From NCBI RefSeq assembly GCF_029057325.1, contig NZ_JAICZW010000092.1:1-57464 (forward strand): a stretch of DNA of 57,464 nt, given 5' to 3'. Each line of letters opens with the position of its first letter. The first letter of the stretch is position 1. Position numbers and translations under genes: made by a program. The notes beneath the pieces were generated by a model that saw only the letters and a list, made by a program, of their open reading frames with translations, did no database searches and had not been told where the DNA came from. Below are positions 1 through 7,784 of this stretch, piece by piece. This stretch comes from Bacteroides sp. Lineage in GTDB: Bacteria > Bacteroidota > Bacteroidia > Bacteroidales > Bacteroidaceae.

Positions 1-90
1 TTAAAGAACAAAGGTATTATTGTAGGCAAAGATGTGCAACTGCTTGCTTTAAAGCGAAATACGCCTTCCGAGCTTTATGTGTTCGAATAA
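1..90 (+). CDS. C-terminal end of an unidentified protein (partial)
   Basis: The window opens inside a plus-strand reading frame that runs without a stop to TAA at 88-90. It gives 29 residues ending in SELYVFE. Nothing in this tail identifies a family. The tRNA-Lys promoter begins about 37 bases after the stop, so this gene and the tRNA are probably separate transcription units. The gene starts to the left of the window. Confidence 0.5.
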   Translation, partial: LKNKGIIVGKDVQLLALKRNTPSELYVFE

Positions 91-126
91 AGACGAAAAA
101 AAGATAGTAAAAAAGCTGCATAATTG

Positions 127-158
127 TTTGGTCAAATAAAATAAAAGACCTACTTTTG
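127..158 (+). promoter_or_regulatory. Bacteroides-type promoter of tRNA-Lys
   Basis: TTTG at 127-130 is followed by 20 bases and TACTTTTG at 151-158. This is an exact match to the Bacteroides primary-sigma consensus TTTG-N19-21-TAnnTTTG. The tRNA 5' end lies 22 bases downstream of the -7 box, which fits a short 5' leader. Confidence 0.75.
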
Positions 159-179
159 CAACCGCAAACGAGGAATTAA

Positions 180-252
180 GCACTCTTAGCTCAGTTGGTA
201 GAGCAACTGACTCTTAATCAGTGGGTCCAGGGTTCGAATCCCTGAGGGTGTA
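180..252 (+). tRNA. tRNA-Lys, anticodon CTT
   Basis: The 73-base sequence folds as a cloverleaf. The 7-bp acceptor stem pairs GCACTCT with AGGGTGT using G-U pairs, and the discriminator base is A at 252. TA at positions 8-9 precedes a D stem GCTC/GAGC. The anticodon stem ACTGA/TCAGT encloses loop CTCTTAA, so the anticodon is CTT, reading the Lys codon AAG. The T arm is CAGGG-TTCGAAT-CCCTG. The CCA end is not encoded. Confidence 0.95.
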
Positions 253-257
253 CAAAC

Positions 258-287
258 AAAAAGGAGCAACAAATGTTGTTCCTTTTT
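258..287 (+). terminator. Rho-independent terminator of tRNA-Lys
   Basis: A 13-base arm AAAAAGGAGCAAC pairs with GTTGTTCCTTTTT around an AAAT loop, with one G-U pair and a T-rich 3' arm. It lies 5 bases after the tRNA. Because it ends the tRNA transcript, the ATG-like start at 273 for the next gene is unlikely. Confidence 0.8.
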
Positions 288-353
288 TGTTATATACCTA
301 TATTTCACTACATTTGTGCGCAATCAATGATTTCAATTAAAAAGAATAATAAT

Positions 354-911
354 ATGAACAAAAATTTAAGGCAGGTAGTAGTTCTTCTGGCGCATCCCCA
401 TATAAAAGAATCACAAGCCAACAAAGCATTGATGGAAGCCATTGACGATATGGAGGAGGTAGCCGTTTACAACCTATACGAAATGCGTGAGGAAGAAGCT
501 TTCGACGTGGAGGCATGGAGCAACATCATTTCACACGCATCGGCACTTGTGTACCAGTTCCCCTTTTATTGGGCATCTGCCCCCTCTTTGTTGAAAAGAT
601 GGCAGGATGAAGTGTTCATTTCACTGGCTAAGACTCCTGCCGTAGCAGGCAAAACATTGCTGGTGGCCACCACCACCGGTTCTGAACACGACGCTTACCG
701 AAGCGGCGGACGAAACGGCTTCACCATGGACGAATTGTTAAGGCCCTATCAGGCAGGTGCGATGCATGCCGGGATGAAGTGGCAAACACCCTTCATTGTC
801 TATGGCATAGGAACCGCGGAAGCAAACAAAAACATAGCCGAAGGGACCAACGGCTATAAAAGAAGAATCGAAGCGTTGATTAAAAAAGAGGGATGCAGGA
901 ATGACTGGTGA
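354..911 (+). CDS. NAD(P)H-dependent flavodoxin-fold oxidoreductase
   Basis: The 185-residue product resembles the flavodoxin_2 family of quinone reductases (KefF/MdaB-like). These soluble enzymes bind FMN or FAD and reduce quinones or related electrophiles with NAD(P)H. Visible marks are the N-terminal beta strand and phosphate loop region VVLLAHPHIKES, and the family segment YQFPFYWASAPSLLKRW that lines the flavin and subunit interface. I chose ATG 354 over an in-frame start at 273 because the upstream part covers the tRNA terminator and encodes an implausible hydrophobic leader. It is the first of four redox-related genes on the same strand, 55 bases before the polyferredoxin, and may feed or take electrons from that group. 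The true substrate cannot be read from sequence. Confidence 0.85.
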   Translation: MNKNLRQVVVLLAHPHIKESQANKALMEAIDDMEEVAVYNLYEMREEEAFDVEAWSNIISHASALVYQFPFYWASAPSLLKRWQDEVFISLAKTPAVAGKTLLVATTTGSEHDAYRSGGRNGFTMDELLRPYQAGAMHAGMKWQTPFIVYGIGTAEANKNIAEGTNGYKRRIEALIKKEGCRNDW

Positions 912-966
912 AAACAACTCCTGCAATTCTATTTGACTATAAAAACACTAAATAAAAAGAACTATT

Positions 967-2466
967 ATGTTACGTAAAATCAGATTGGCTTTTGCTACAA
1001 TCTTCTTTGTGCTCATCACCCTGCTGTTCCTCGACTTCACGGGGACACTACACGGATGGTTCGGTTGGATGGCTAAAATCCAGTTCCTGCCGGCACTGTT
1101 GGCGTTGAACGTAGGGGTAATTTTGTTCCTGGTTCTCCTTACACTGGTGTTCGGACGTGTCTATTGTTCCGTAATCTGCCCGTTGGGCGTATTTCAGGAT
1201 ATACTGGCTTGGTTGGGACGGAGACCTAAGAAACGGCGGAAACTCCCCTACTCTTATTCTCCCGCAATCTCTTGGCTCCGCTACGGTGTATTGGGAGTGT
1301 TTGTCATTGTTCTGGTTGCCGGAGCAGGTTCTTTGGCTGCCTTGCTCGCACCTTATAGCGCCTACGGACGTATTGCCGGCAACCTGTTCCAACCGTTGTG
1401 GCAATGGGGAAACAACCTGTTGGCATCTATGGCTGAACGGGCGGACAGCTATGCTTTCTACGAAACGGAAGTATGGCTGAAAAGCCTGCCGACTTTTATA
1501 ATAGCCGTCGTCACGTTCGTGATGCTTGCCATTCTTGCCGGGCGCAACGGGCGCACCTATTGCAACACGATTTGTCCGGTGGGCACAGTATTGGGATTTC
1601 TTTCGCGCTACTCGCTTTTCCGCATCGTGATAGATACGGAGAAGTGCAACAATTGTAGCGTATGCGCCAGAAATTGCAAAGCTGCCTGCATCAATTCCAA
1701 AGAGCATCAGATTGACGCGAGCCGCTGCGTAGCCTGCATGAGCTGCATCGACAAGTGCAAACATGGAGCCATTTCCTATCAATATCATCCCTTCCGGAAA
1801 AAGGCAGACGCTCCCCAAAGCAGTTCGGAACCGGTGAACGAATCCCGTCGCAGTTTCTTTACGGCAACCGCTTTGGTAGCTGCCGCTTCTGCCGCAAAGG
1901 CACAGAAGAAGAAAGTGGACGGTGGGCTTGCCGCCATCGAAGACAAACAAATACCGAAACGTAGCACTCCGCTCACCCCTCCGGGCTCGTTGAGCGCACG
2001 CAACATGGCGCAACATTGCACGGCTTGCCAACTCTGTGTATCGGTGTGTCCCAATCAGGTGCTTCGCCCTTCCACCGATTTGATGAAACTGATGCAGCCG
2101 GAAATGTCTTACGAACGCGGTTATTGCCGTCCGGAATGTACCAAATGTTCGGAAGTATGCCCCGCAGGAGCCATCAAGCCGATAACCAAAGAGGACAAAT
2201 CGTCCATTCAGATAGGACACGCCGTATGGGTGAAAAAGAACTGCATCCCATTGACGGACGGTGTGGAGTGTGGCAACTGCGCACGTCATTGTCCCGCAGG
2301 AGCCATACAGATGGTATTGAGCAATCCCGAAGATGAGAATGCCGTCAAGATTCCGGTAGTCAACGTGGAACGTTGCATCGGATGCGGCGCATGCGAGAAT
2401 CTTTGTCCGGCCCGTCCGTTCAGCGCTATCTACGTGGAAGGGCACGAAAGACATCGGATAATTTAA
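967..2466 (+). CDS. Membrane polyferredoxin, NapH-like with fused C-terminal 4Fe-4S module
   Basis: This 499-residue protein starts with several membrane segments (about residues 5-25, 40-60, 95-125 and 170-195). They carry two CxxxCP motifs of the NapH/YccM family (CSVICP near residue 70, CNTICP near 200). Two cytoplasmic-type 4Fe-4S motifs follow (CNNCSVCARNC, CVACMSCIDKC). Next comes an internal twin-arginine-like segment SRRSFFTATALVAAASAAKAQ near residue 293. The tail holds four further Cys clusters (CTACQLC, CTKCSEVC, CGNCARHC, CIGCGACENLC). The order resembles a NapH protein joined to a NapG-like Tat-exported ferredoxin. It should pass electrons between the quinone pool or cytosol and a partner, plausibly the aldo/keto reductase encoded next, whose start is about 60 bases downstream. 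The electron donor and acceptor are inferred, not seen. Confidence 0.85.
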   Translation: MLRKIRLAFATIFFVLITLLFLDFTGTLHGWFGWMAKIQFLPALLALNVGVILFLVLLTLVFGRVYCSVICPLGVFQDILAWLGRRPKKRRKLPYSYSPAISWLRYGVLGVFVIVLVAGAGSLAALLAPYSAYGRIAGNLFQPLWQWGNNLLASMAERADSYAFYETEVWLKSLPTFIIAVVTFVMLAILAGRNGRTYCNTICPVGTVLGFLSRYSLFRIVIDTEKCNNCSVCARNCKAACINSKEHQIDASRCVACMSCIDKCKHGAISYQYHPFRKKADAPQSSSEPVNESRRSFFTATALVAAASAAKAQKKKVDGGLAAIEDKQIPKRSTPLTPPGSLSARNMAQHCTACQLCVSVCPNQVLRPSTDLMKLMQPEMSYERGYCRPECTKCSEVCPAGAIKPITKEDKSSIQIGHAVWVKKNCIPLTDGVECGNCARHCPAGAIQMVLSNPEDENAVKIPVVNVERCIGCGACENLCPARPFSAIYVEGHERHRII

Positions 2467-2527
2467 TGTTAATGATTTATTGGGAAGTAATTCTCAATCT
2501 TCAATTCTCAATTTTCAATTAAAAAAA

Positions 2528-3928
2528 ATGGAAGAGCAACATCAGAACAATATGAACCGCCGCGATTTCCTGAAGATTGCAGGTATTGCGGCAGCCACCT
2601 CTACCGCCGCCCTTTATGGCTGCGGTTCGAAAGAAAGCGGCAGCGCAGAAAACAAGACAGCAGGTCCTGTTCTTACAGACAAGATGACCTATCGCAGTTT
2701 CCCGGAATTGGGAGATGACAAAGTCTCCATCTTAGGATATGGATGCATGCGCTGGCCCACAATTCCCGCCAAAGACGGCGAAGGAGAAATGATAGACCAG
2801 GATGCTGTCAACGAACTGGTGGACTATGCCATTGCCCACGGCGTGAACTACTTCGACACCTCCCCGGTGTATGTGCAAGGCTGGAGCGAGAAATCCACCG
2901 GAATAGCCTTGAAGCGTCATCCGCGCCAATCGTTCTACATAGCGACCAAACTTTCCAATTTTCATCCTGATACGTGGAGCCGGGAAAACTCCATTGCGAT
3001 GTACCGCAAGTCGCTTGAAGACCTGCAGGTGGACTATATCGACTACTACCTGCTGCACATGATTGGTGGCGGCGGAATGAGCCAATTCCGCAAGCGCTAT
3101 ATAGACAACGGCATGATTGATTTTCTGGTCAAGGAACGTGAAGCAGGCCGCATCCGCCATTTGGGATGGTCGTTCCACGGAGACATCGAAGTATATGATT
3201 ATGCGTTGCAGATGCACGACCGGAACGAAGTGCATTGGGATTTCGTACAGATTCAGTTGAACTATGTGGACTGGAAGCACGCTTCCGGCGGCAACTTCAA
3301 GGCAGAATACCTCTATCATGAACTGGCGAAACGGAACATTCCCGCTGTCATCATGGAACCGCTGCTTGGCGGCCGTCTTTCCAAAGTCCCCGACCACGTG
3401 GTGGCACGTCTGAAACAACGCGAACCGGAGAACAGTGTGGCGTCTTGGGCATTCCGCTATGCAGGTTCGCCGCAAGGGGTGCTTACCGTATTGAGCGGCA
3501 TGACGTATATGGAACACCTGCAAGACAACGTGCGCACCTACTCACCGCTCGTCCCGCTGACAGAGGAGGAAACGCAATTTTTGTATGGCACGGCGGATTT
3601 GATGCAAGAGTACCCCACAATTCCCTGCACACAATGCAAGTATTGTATGCCGTGCCCGTATGGCATTGACATCCCTGCCATTCTGACGCACTATAACAAA
3701 TGTGTCAACGAAGGCAATGTATCCGAAAGCAGCCAGGATGAGAATTACCGGAAAGCACGCCGGGCATTTTTGGTAGGTTATGACAGAAGTGTGCCCAAAC
3801 TGAGGCAGGCCGATCACTGCATCGGATGCAACCAATGCACTTCCCATTGCCCGCAAAAGATTAAAATTCCCAAAGAGTTGCAGCGCATCGACCGGTTTGT
3901 GGAACAACTGAAACAGGGAACTCTTTAA
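2528..3928 (+). CDS. Aldo/keto reductase with C-terminal 4Fe-4S clusters, Tat-type lipoprotein
   Basis: The 466-residue protein begins with the twin-arginine motif NRRDFLKIAG, a hydrophobic stretch and a lipobox-like LYGCG. It is therefore probably exported folded by Tat and lipid-anchored. The aldo/keto reductase barrel shows the catalytic set: Asp in NYFDTS, Tyr in PVYVQGW, Lys in YIATKLS and His in YYLLHM. The C-terminal part has ferredoxin motifs CTQCKYCMPCPYG and CIGCNQCTSHCPQ, typical of the cluster-containing AKR subfamily. I use ATG 2528, because a longer frame from 2480 runs through an AT-rich repeat. ATG 2552, directly before NRRDF, is also possible. It follows the polyferredoxin gene and is one base before the DUF1893 gene, so the set is very likely one operon. 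Confidence 0.85.
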   Translation: MEEQHQNNMNRRDFLKIAGIAAATSTAALYGCGSKESGSAENKTAGPVLTDKMTYRSFPELGDDKVSILGYGCMRWPTIPAKDGEGEMIDQDAVNELVDYAIAHGVNYFDTSPVYVQGWSEKSTGIALKRHPRQSFYIATKLSNFHPDTWSRENSIAMYRKSLEDLQVDYIDYYLLHMIGGGGMSQFRKRYIDNGMIDFLVKEREAGRIRHLGWSFHGDIEVYDYALQMHDRNEVHWDFVQIQLNYVDWKHASGGNFKAEYLYHELAKRNIPAVIMEPLLGGRLSKVPDHVVARLKQREPENSVASWAFRYAGSPQGVLTVLSGMTYMEHLQDNVRTYSPLVPLTEEETQFLYGTADLMQEYPTIPCTQCKYCMPCPYGIDIPAILTHYNKCVNEGNVSESSQDENYRKARRAFLVGYDRSVPKLRQADHCIGCNQCTSHCPQKIKIPKELQRIDRFVEQLKQGTL

Positions 3929-3929
3929 T

Positions 3930-4349
3930 ATGGAAACCATCATCGACCTGCTTCACAAGGGAGGGTTCTCCTGCGTGATGAAGAACCGGGAGGAAATTCG
4001 CACCTTCAGCCAACGCGGAATTGCCGACTTATACGACTTGTATCAGACAGACCCCGGCTTCATGAAAGGAGCTTCCATTGCCGACAAGGTGATAGGAAAA
4101 GGGGCGGCAGCCATGATGGTGCTGGGAGGATTCAAGGCTGTTTATGCCGATGTCATCAGCGTTCCGGCAGCGAATCTGCTGCATGAAGCCGGTGTGGAAG
4201 TTACCTTCTCTCAAGAAGTGCCCCACATCATCAACCGTGACAAAAGCGGCCGGTGTCCGCTGGAAACGGCATGCCACGATTTGAAGTCTGCGGAAGAGAT
4301 GTATCCGGTTATCCAAGATTTCGTAATTAAAATGCGATTGAGGAAATAG
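3930..4349 (+). CDS. DUF1893 family protein
   Basis: The 139-residue product matches the DUF1893 family, small proteins with a cytidine-deaminase-like fold and unknown function. The recognisable parts are the N-terminal segment LLHKGGFSCVMKN, the glycine-rich DKVIGKGAAAMMVLGG in the middle, and the C-terminal CPLETACHDLKS with two cysteines. It starts one base after the stop of the aldo/keto reductase, so translation is probably coupled. Its constant company with redox enzymes here hints at a role tied to that operon, but no reaction can be named. Confidence 0.8.
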   Translation: METIIDLLHKGGFSCVMKNREEIRTFSQRGIADLYDLYQTDPGFMKGASIADKVIGKGAAAMMVLGGFKAVYADVISVPAANLLHEAGVEVTFSQEVPHIINRDKSGRCPLETACHDLKSAEEMYPVIQDFVIKMRLRK

Positions 4350-4453
4350 ATTTTTAAGCATAAAATAGAGACCTTTTGATAAAAAGGTTTATATTTGCCA
4401 TTGTTTAACAAGCGTGTCTTGTGTAAACCATTGAACACATAAAAAAAGTAATT

Positions 4454-5011
4454 ATGAGAAGATTTAATTTGCAGATGGCTGCAACCGTTATGATTTGCGG
4501 CGCATTTCTTTTCAGCTCTTGCATCGGCTCCTTCGGATTGCATGGCAAATTGGTAAGCTGGAATCAAAATGTTGGAAATAAATTTGTCAACGAACTCGTC
4601 TATTTAGCACTCAACATTATTCCTGTATATGGAGTTTGCTATTTGGCAGACGCATTGGTTATCAACTCTATTGAATTTTGGAGCGGTTCCAATCCGCTGG
4701 CAAGCATCGGCGATGTGAAGACAGTGAAAGGCGAAAACGGCAATTATCTGGTGAAAACACTCGAAAACGGCTATTCCATTACCAAAGAAGGCGAAACCGC
4801 TTCTATGGAGCTGATTTACGACCGGGAACTGAACACTTGGAATGTAGTGGCAGACGGAACCAGCGCCGAATTGTTGCAACTGAACAACAACGGCACCGCT
4901 CAACTGACGCTTCCCAACGGCGAAGACATGACCGTTGCACTAGACGCACAAGGTGTAGCTGCCGCACGTCAGGCAACAGGGGTTGATTGCTACTACGCCT
5001 TCATCAATTGA
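4454..5011 (+). CDS. DUF3332 family lipoprotein
   Basis: The 185-residue protein has a signal peptide ending in a lipobox (FLFSSCIGS, Cys at about residue 23), so it is predicted to be lipid-anchored outside the cytoplasm. The N-terminal half SFGLHGKLVSWNQNVGNKF and the hydrophobic YLALNIIPVYGVCYLAD are typical of DUF3332. The second half reads as a small beta-rich domain with repeated Asn-Gly turns. Function is unknown. A -7-like box TATATTTG lies at 4390-4397, so it probably has its own promoter. It is convergent with the BamA/TamA-like gene, and an inverted AT-rich repeat separates them. Confidence 0.75.
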   Translation: MRRFNLQMAATVMICGAFLFSSCIGSFGLHGKLVSWNQNVGNKFVNELVYLALNIIPVYGVCYLADALVINSIEFWSGSNPLASIGDVKTVKGENGNYLVKTLENGYSITKEGETASMELIYDRELNTWNVVADGTSAELLQLNNNGTAQLTLPNGEDMTVALDAQGVAAARQATGVDCYYAFIN

Positions 5012-5094
5012 AAATTGAAAATTGAAAATTGAGAATTGAGAATTGGGAGTTGAGATTTTTTTTATTTCTCAATTTTTAATTCTCAATTCTCATT
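5012..5094. repeat. Inverted AT-rich heptamer-like repeat between convergent genes
   Basis: The plus strand has runs of AATTGAAAATTGA and AATTGAGAATTGAG, then a T-run, then the complementary CTCAATTTTTAATTCTCA. TGAGAATTGAG (5030-5040) pairs with CTCAATTCTCA (5082-5092). It fills the gap between two converging genes, so a two-way terminator is plausible. Single-arm relatives lie at 2490-2527 and 35318-35365. Confidence 0.7.
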
Positions 5095-7410
5095 TTAGAA
5101 CGGATATCCCACTGCAAAGTGGAAAGCAAAGTCACGGCCGAAATCCGGATGAATAATCGGATATCGGCCTTTTCCTTTTTCATAGACGGGATTGACGGCC
5201 TTCATACCTCCATCAAAACGAAGCACAAAGAAGTCCAAATCCAGACGAAGTCCCAAACCGTATGCCACCGCAATCTGCTTGTAGAATTTGCCGAACTCGA
5301 ACTTGCCTCCCGGTTGGTCCTTGTAGTTCCGTATGGTCCAAATGTTTCCCGCATCTACAAACAGAGCGCCTCTGAACTTCCAGAACAGACGAGTGCGGTA
5401 CTCAAGGTTGGCGTCCAGTTTGATATCTCCGGTCTTGTTCAGAAAAATCTTTCCGTCTCCATCGTAAGAGCCCGGTCCCAAATTGCGGACAGACCAGCCG
5501 CGGACACTGTTGGCCCCACCGGAAAAGTAACGCTTCTCAAAAGGGATGATGGAAGCATTGCCGTATGGCACAGCAACGCCTGCACCGAAATGGAAGACAA
5601 TCGCATTGCGATTGTCAATCATCCAGTTCTTGGCAAAGTCGAAATCCCCTTTGAGGTACTGCGCAAAAGGGATATTAAGCAGAGTGTATTCTCCGTTATC
5701 GTTCTTTTTGCCTATCCCGCCCATCCTGGCCAACGCATATAGCAGATTGCCTGCCGACTCAAAGTTCAGGCGGACGGTATAAGAATTTCCCATCAATGAG
5801 TTGTTCATAAGCGCCCTTCCGGCACTGTTGTAAACGTAGCTATATCCCGTGCGGACAATGAAACGGTCTTCGTAGTTATAGCGGAGGATATAGTTCTCGT
5901 CCTTATTCAAGTAATCTTCCTTAAAGCCGGAATCTATCCAAGGCATATATAGATAGTTGACATCTATTAAATCGATGCGATGTTGCGAGCGCTGCTGATG
6001 CACTCCCCACTTATAGCTCCACCCGGCAGATGCCACAATGCGTGTGAACTCCGGACGCATCTGGTAGTTGTACTGCAATCCGAATTCCGTGGTCGCTCTG
6101 ATCTTTTGTTTGAAATCGTTGGAGAGGAAAGGGAACAGGAAACGCGGGAAGTTAATGGTAGCTTCCGCTCCCAACTCCGTATAGTTCTGATTCAGGTTGT
6201 TGCTTAGTCCCGATACGGACTCATACGCCCCACGCAACTTGAACATGAATGCCTCTGAGCCTCTGAACAGATTGCGGTTGTGGAACGAAACGGCCGCCGC
6301 CGCACCTAAGTCACCGGCTGAGTTCGTCCCTTCCACTTCAAAAGAGACGGCTTGATGCTTGCCTTTTGTCAGCATAACGTAGGCATTCAGCTTGGCACTG
6401 TCGTTCTGCTGCACTTCAAAGAAACGGATATTGGTATATTTCAGTACCTGCAGACGGCCAAAACCGGAGTAGGTGCGCTGCACGGCCTGCTCGTTGTACA
6501 GGCTACCGGGAGTGATGCGCAGGTTGCTCGTCAGAACTTTGGGGCGCAGGTACAGCTTGTCTTTGTAGTAGATAGGGAAACCTTTGTAATGCAGGGAATC
6601 ATTCACCTCGATACTATTTAAGGCAGATGATTGCAGCATGTTATAGTCGGTAATGAAGTTCACCTTGTTGATGGTGTACTGACGATGTCGTTGCAACTCG
6701 TCTCCGTTGTGCAGCCTGTATGGCGACAAATGCAACGTCAAGTCAACCCAATAAGTATTCCGCACGGTGTCTGCCGTATAGGAAATGTACTCCTTGTTGA
6801 ACTTGTAATACCCGTTCTGCAAAAGATGGTTCGTAATCCGTTGGCGTTCCGCATCCAGCACATTGACATCAAAGGGCATACCTTCTGTCAGCAGGGTAGC
6901 TGCGGAATCTTGTCGCATATACTCCTTTATCTTGTCGTCAGGAATGTCGTATTTCAAGGTACGCACCTTGTAGGCTTTTCCGGTAGTGACCTCATAAGTC
7001 AGCTTCAGTTTCTTCTTCCTGACTTTCCGTACGGGGGTCACCCTTGCTCCCATATACCCCATATTCTGCACAGCCTTGGCTATTTCCTCACCGGTACGTT
7101 CGGTATCCTCCTCATTGTAAATGACAGGAGCATCTCCCATTCTGCGCAGCGTGCGGTTTATCCAACGCGTAGAGTCGCGTCCCGACCAGTTATATACATA
7201 GAGTTGCGTCTTTATCAGACTGAACCATTTGGAATTGGGATTTTGACGGACGTAGATGGAAAGGTTGGAAGGTTTCACCTCTTTGTTGTCCGTATGTATG
7301 CGCACCTCATCCAGCAAATACGAACCGTCCGGCACGTATTTGGTAGAAGAGCAGGAAGTCAATAGAAGCACGATGACGGCAAGTGCCGCACAGCTGAAAC
7401 CTTTATTCAT
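5095..7410 (-). CDS. BamA/TamA family outer membrane protein
   Basis: The 771-residue protein has a signal peptide and lipobox (LLLTSCSSTKYVPDG). POTRA-like modules occupy roughly residues 25-330, and an Omp85 C-terminal 16-strand barrel occupies about residues 380-771. The barrel carries the family signature GGANSVRGWSVRNLGPG (the VRGW loop), and the chain ends in an aromatic, FAVGYPF. It should sit in the outer membrane and help insert or export proteins or lipids. It is shorter and more TamA-like than the main BamA, and the lipid-anchor Cys is a Bacteroidota habit. A -7-like box lies on the minus strand at 7442-7449. The upstream space, shared with the divergent trmH-type gene, contains the first 88-bp hairpin array. 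Confidence 0.85.
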   Translation of the reverse strand: MNKGFSCAALAVIVLLLTSCSSTKYVPDGSYLLDEVRIHTDNKEVKPSNLSIYVRQNPNSKWFSLIKTQLYVYNWSGRDSTRWINRTLRRMGDAPVIYNEEDTERTGEEIAKAVQNMGYMGARVTPVRKVRKKKLKLTYEVTTGKAYKVRTLKYDIPDDKIKEYMRQDSAATLLTEGMPFDVNVLDAERQRITNHLLQNGYYKFNKEYISYTADTVRNTYWVDLTLHLSPYRLHNGDELQRHRQYTINKVNFITDYNMLQSSALNSIEVNDSLHYKGFPIYYKDKLYLRPKVLTSNLRITPGSLYNEQAVQRTYSGFGRLQVLKYTNIRFFEVQQNDSAKLNAYVMLTKGKHQAVSFEVEGTNSAGDLGAAAAVSFHNRNLFRGSEAFMFKLRGAYESVSGLSNNLNQNYTELGAEATINFPRFLFPFLSNDFKQKIRATTEFGLQYNYQMRPEFTRIVASAGWSYKWGVHQQRSQHRIDLIDVNYLYMPWIDSGFKEDYLNKDENYILRYNYEDRFIVRTGYSYVYNSAGRALMNNSLMGNSYTVRLNFESAGNLLYALARMGGIGKKNDNGEYTLLNIPFAQYLKGDFDFAKNWMIDNRNAIVFHFGAGVAVPYGNASIIPFEKRYFSGGANSVRGWSVRNLGPGSYDGDGKIFLNKTGDIKLDANLEYRTRLFWKFRGALFVDAGNIWTIRNYKDQPGGKFEFGKFYKQIAVAYGLGLRLDLDFFVLRFDGGMKAVNPVYEKGKGRYPIIHPDFGRDFAFHFAVGYPF

Positions 7411-7522
7411 ACCGAATTATTGATTGCGCATAAACTTGCCACAAATATAGTCCTATTTTTTCGTTTGCGAAACGGTTTACGTACATTTCCGCAGGAAAAG
7501 AGAGGGCATTATCCTCCTACCT

Positions 7523-7610
7523 GACAGACACAAGCGTCTGTCATCTCAAACACTTGTGTTTGTCACGTTGAACACAAGTGTCTGTCATGTTGGACACAAG
7601 TGTCTGTCAA
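7523..7610 (+). repeat. 88-bp array of four 22-bp hairpin units, copy 1
   Basis: Four units start at 7523, 7545, 7567 and 7589, each exactly 22 bp. Each contains an imperfect palindrome around ACAC-TT/AA-GTGT, for example CAAACACTTGTGTTTG in unit 2. Outer units read GACAGACAC...GTCTGTC. The array lies between the divergent BamA/TamA-like and SpoU methylase genes. The same element recurs at 36584 and, inverted, at 51270. Confidence 0.85.
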
Positions 7611-7722
7611 CAGGCTTATTTGCGTCTTGACAAATACTCCTACAACTGCATGTTGTAGTGCATTGGCTTTAGCTCCTTCCTGCGAAAGAAGCCATTCTTG
7701 AAACAAACAAACTCCCGCCGAA

Positions 7723-7755
7723 CTTGCGTAATCCGGAAATAAAAGAGTACTTTTG
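7723..7755 (+). promoter_or_regulatory. Probable promoter of the SpoU methylase gene
   Basis: CTTG at 7723-7726 is followed by 21 bases and TACTTTTG at 7748-7755, a full -7 match and a three-of-four -33 match to the Bacteroides consensus. The coding start at 7785 is about 30 bases downstream of the -7 box. Confidence 0.5.
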
Positions 7756-7784
7756 TCAGAGAATAACATTTACTCTATCACATT

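Noticed and set aside
273..353. Longer start of the flavodoxin-type oxidoreductase at 273
   Set aside because: The stretch overlaps the tRNA-Lys terminator and would encode an unlikely leader. ATG 354 begins at the normal start of the fold.
1048..2454. Long minus-strand open frame opposite the polyferredoxin gene
   Set aside because: It is a shadow of a real gene with clear Fe-S motifs; its own translation has no recognisable domain.
7523..7610. CRISPR array
   Set aside because: The four 22-bp units have no spacers of different sequence between them and no cas genes are present, so this is a tandem hairpin element and not CRISPR.
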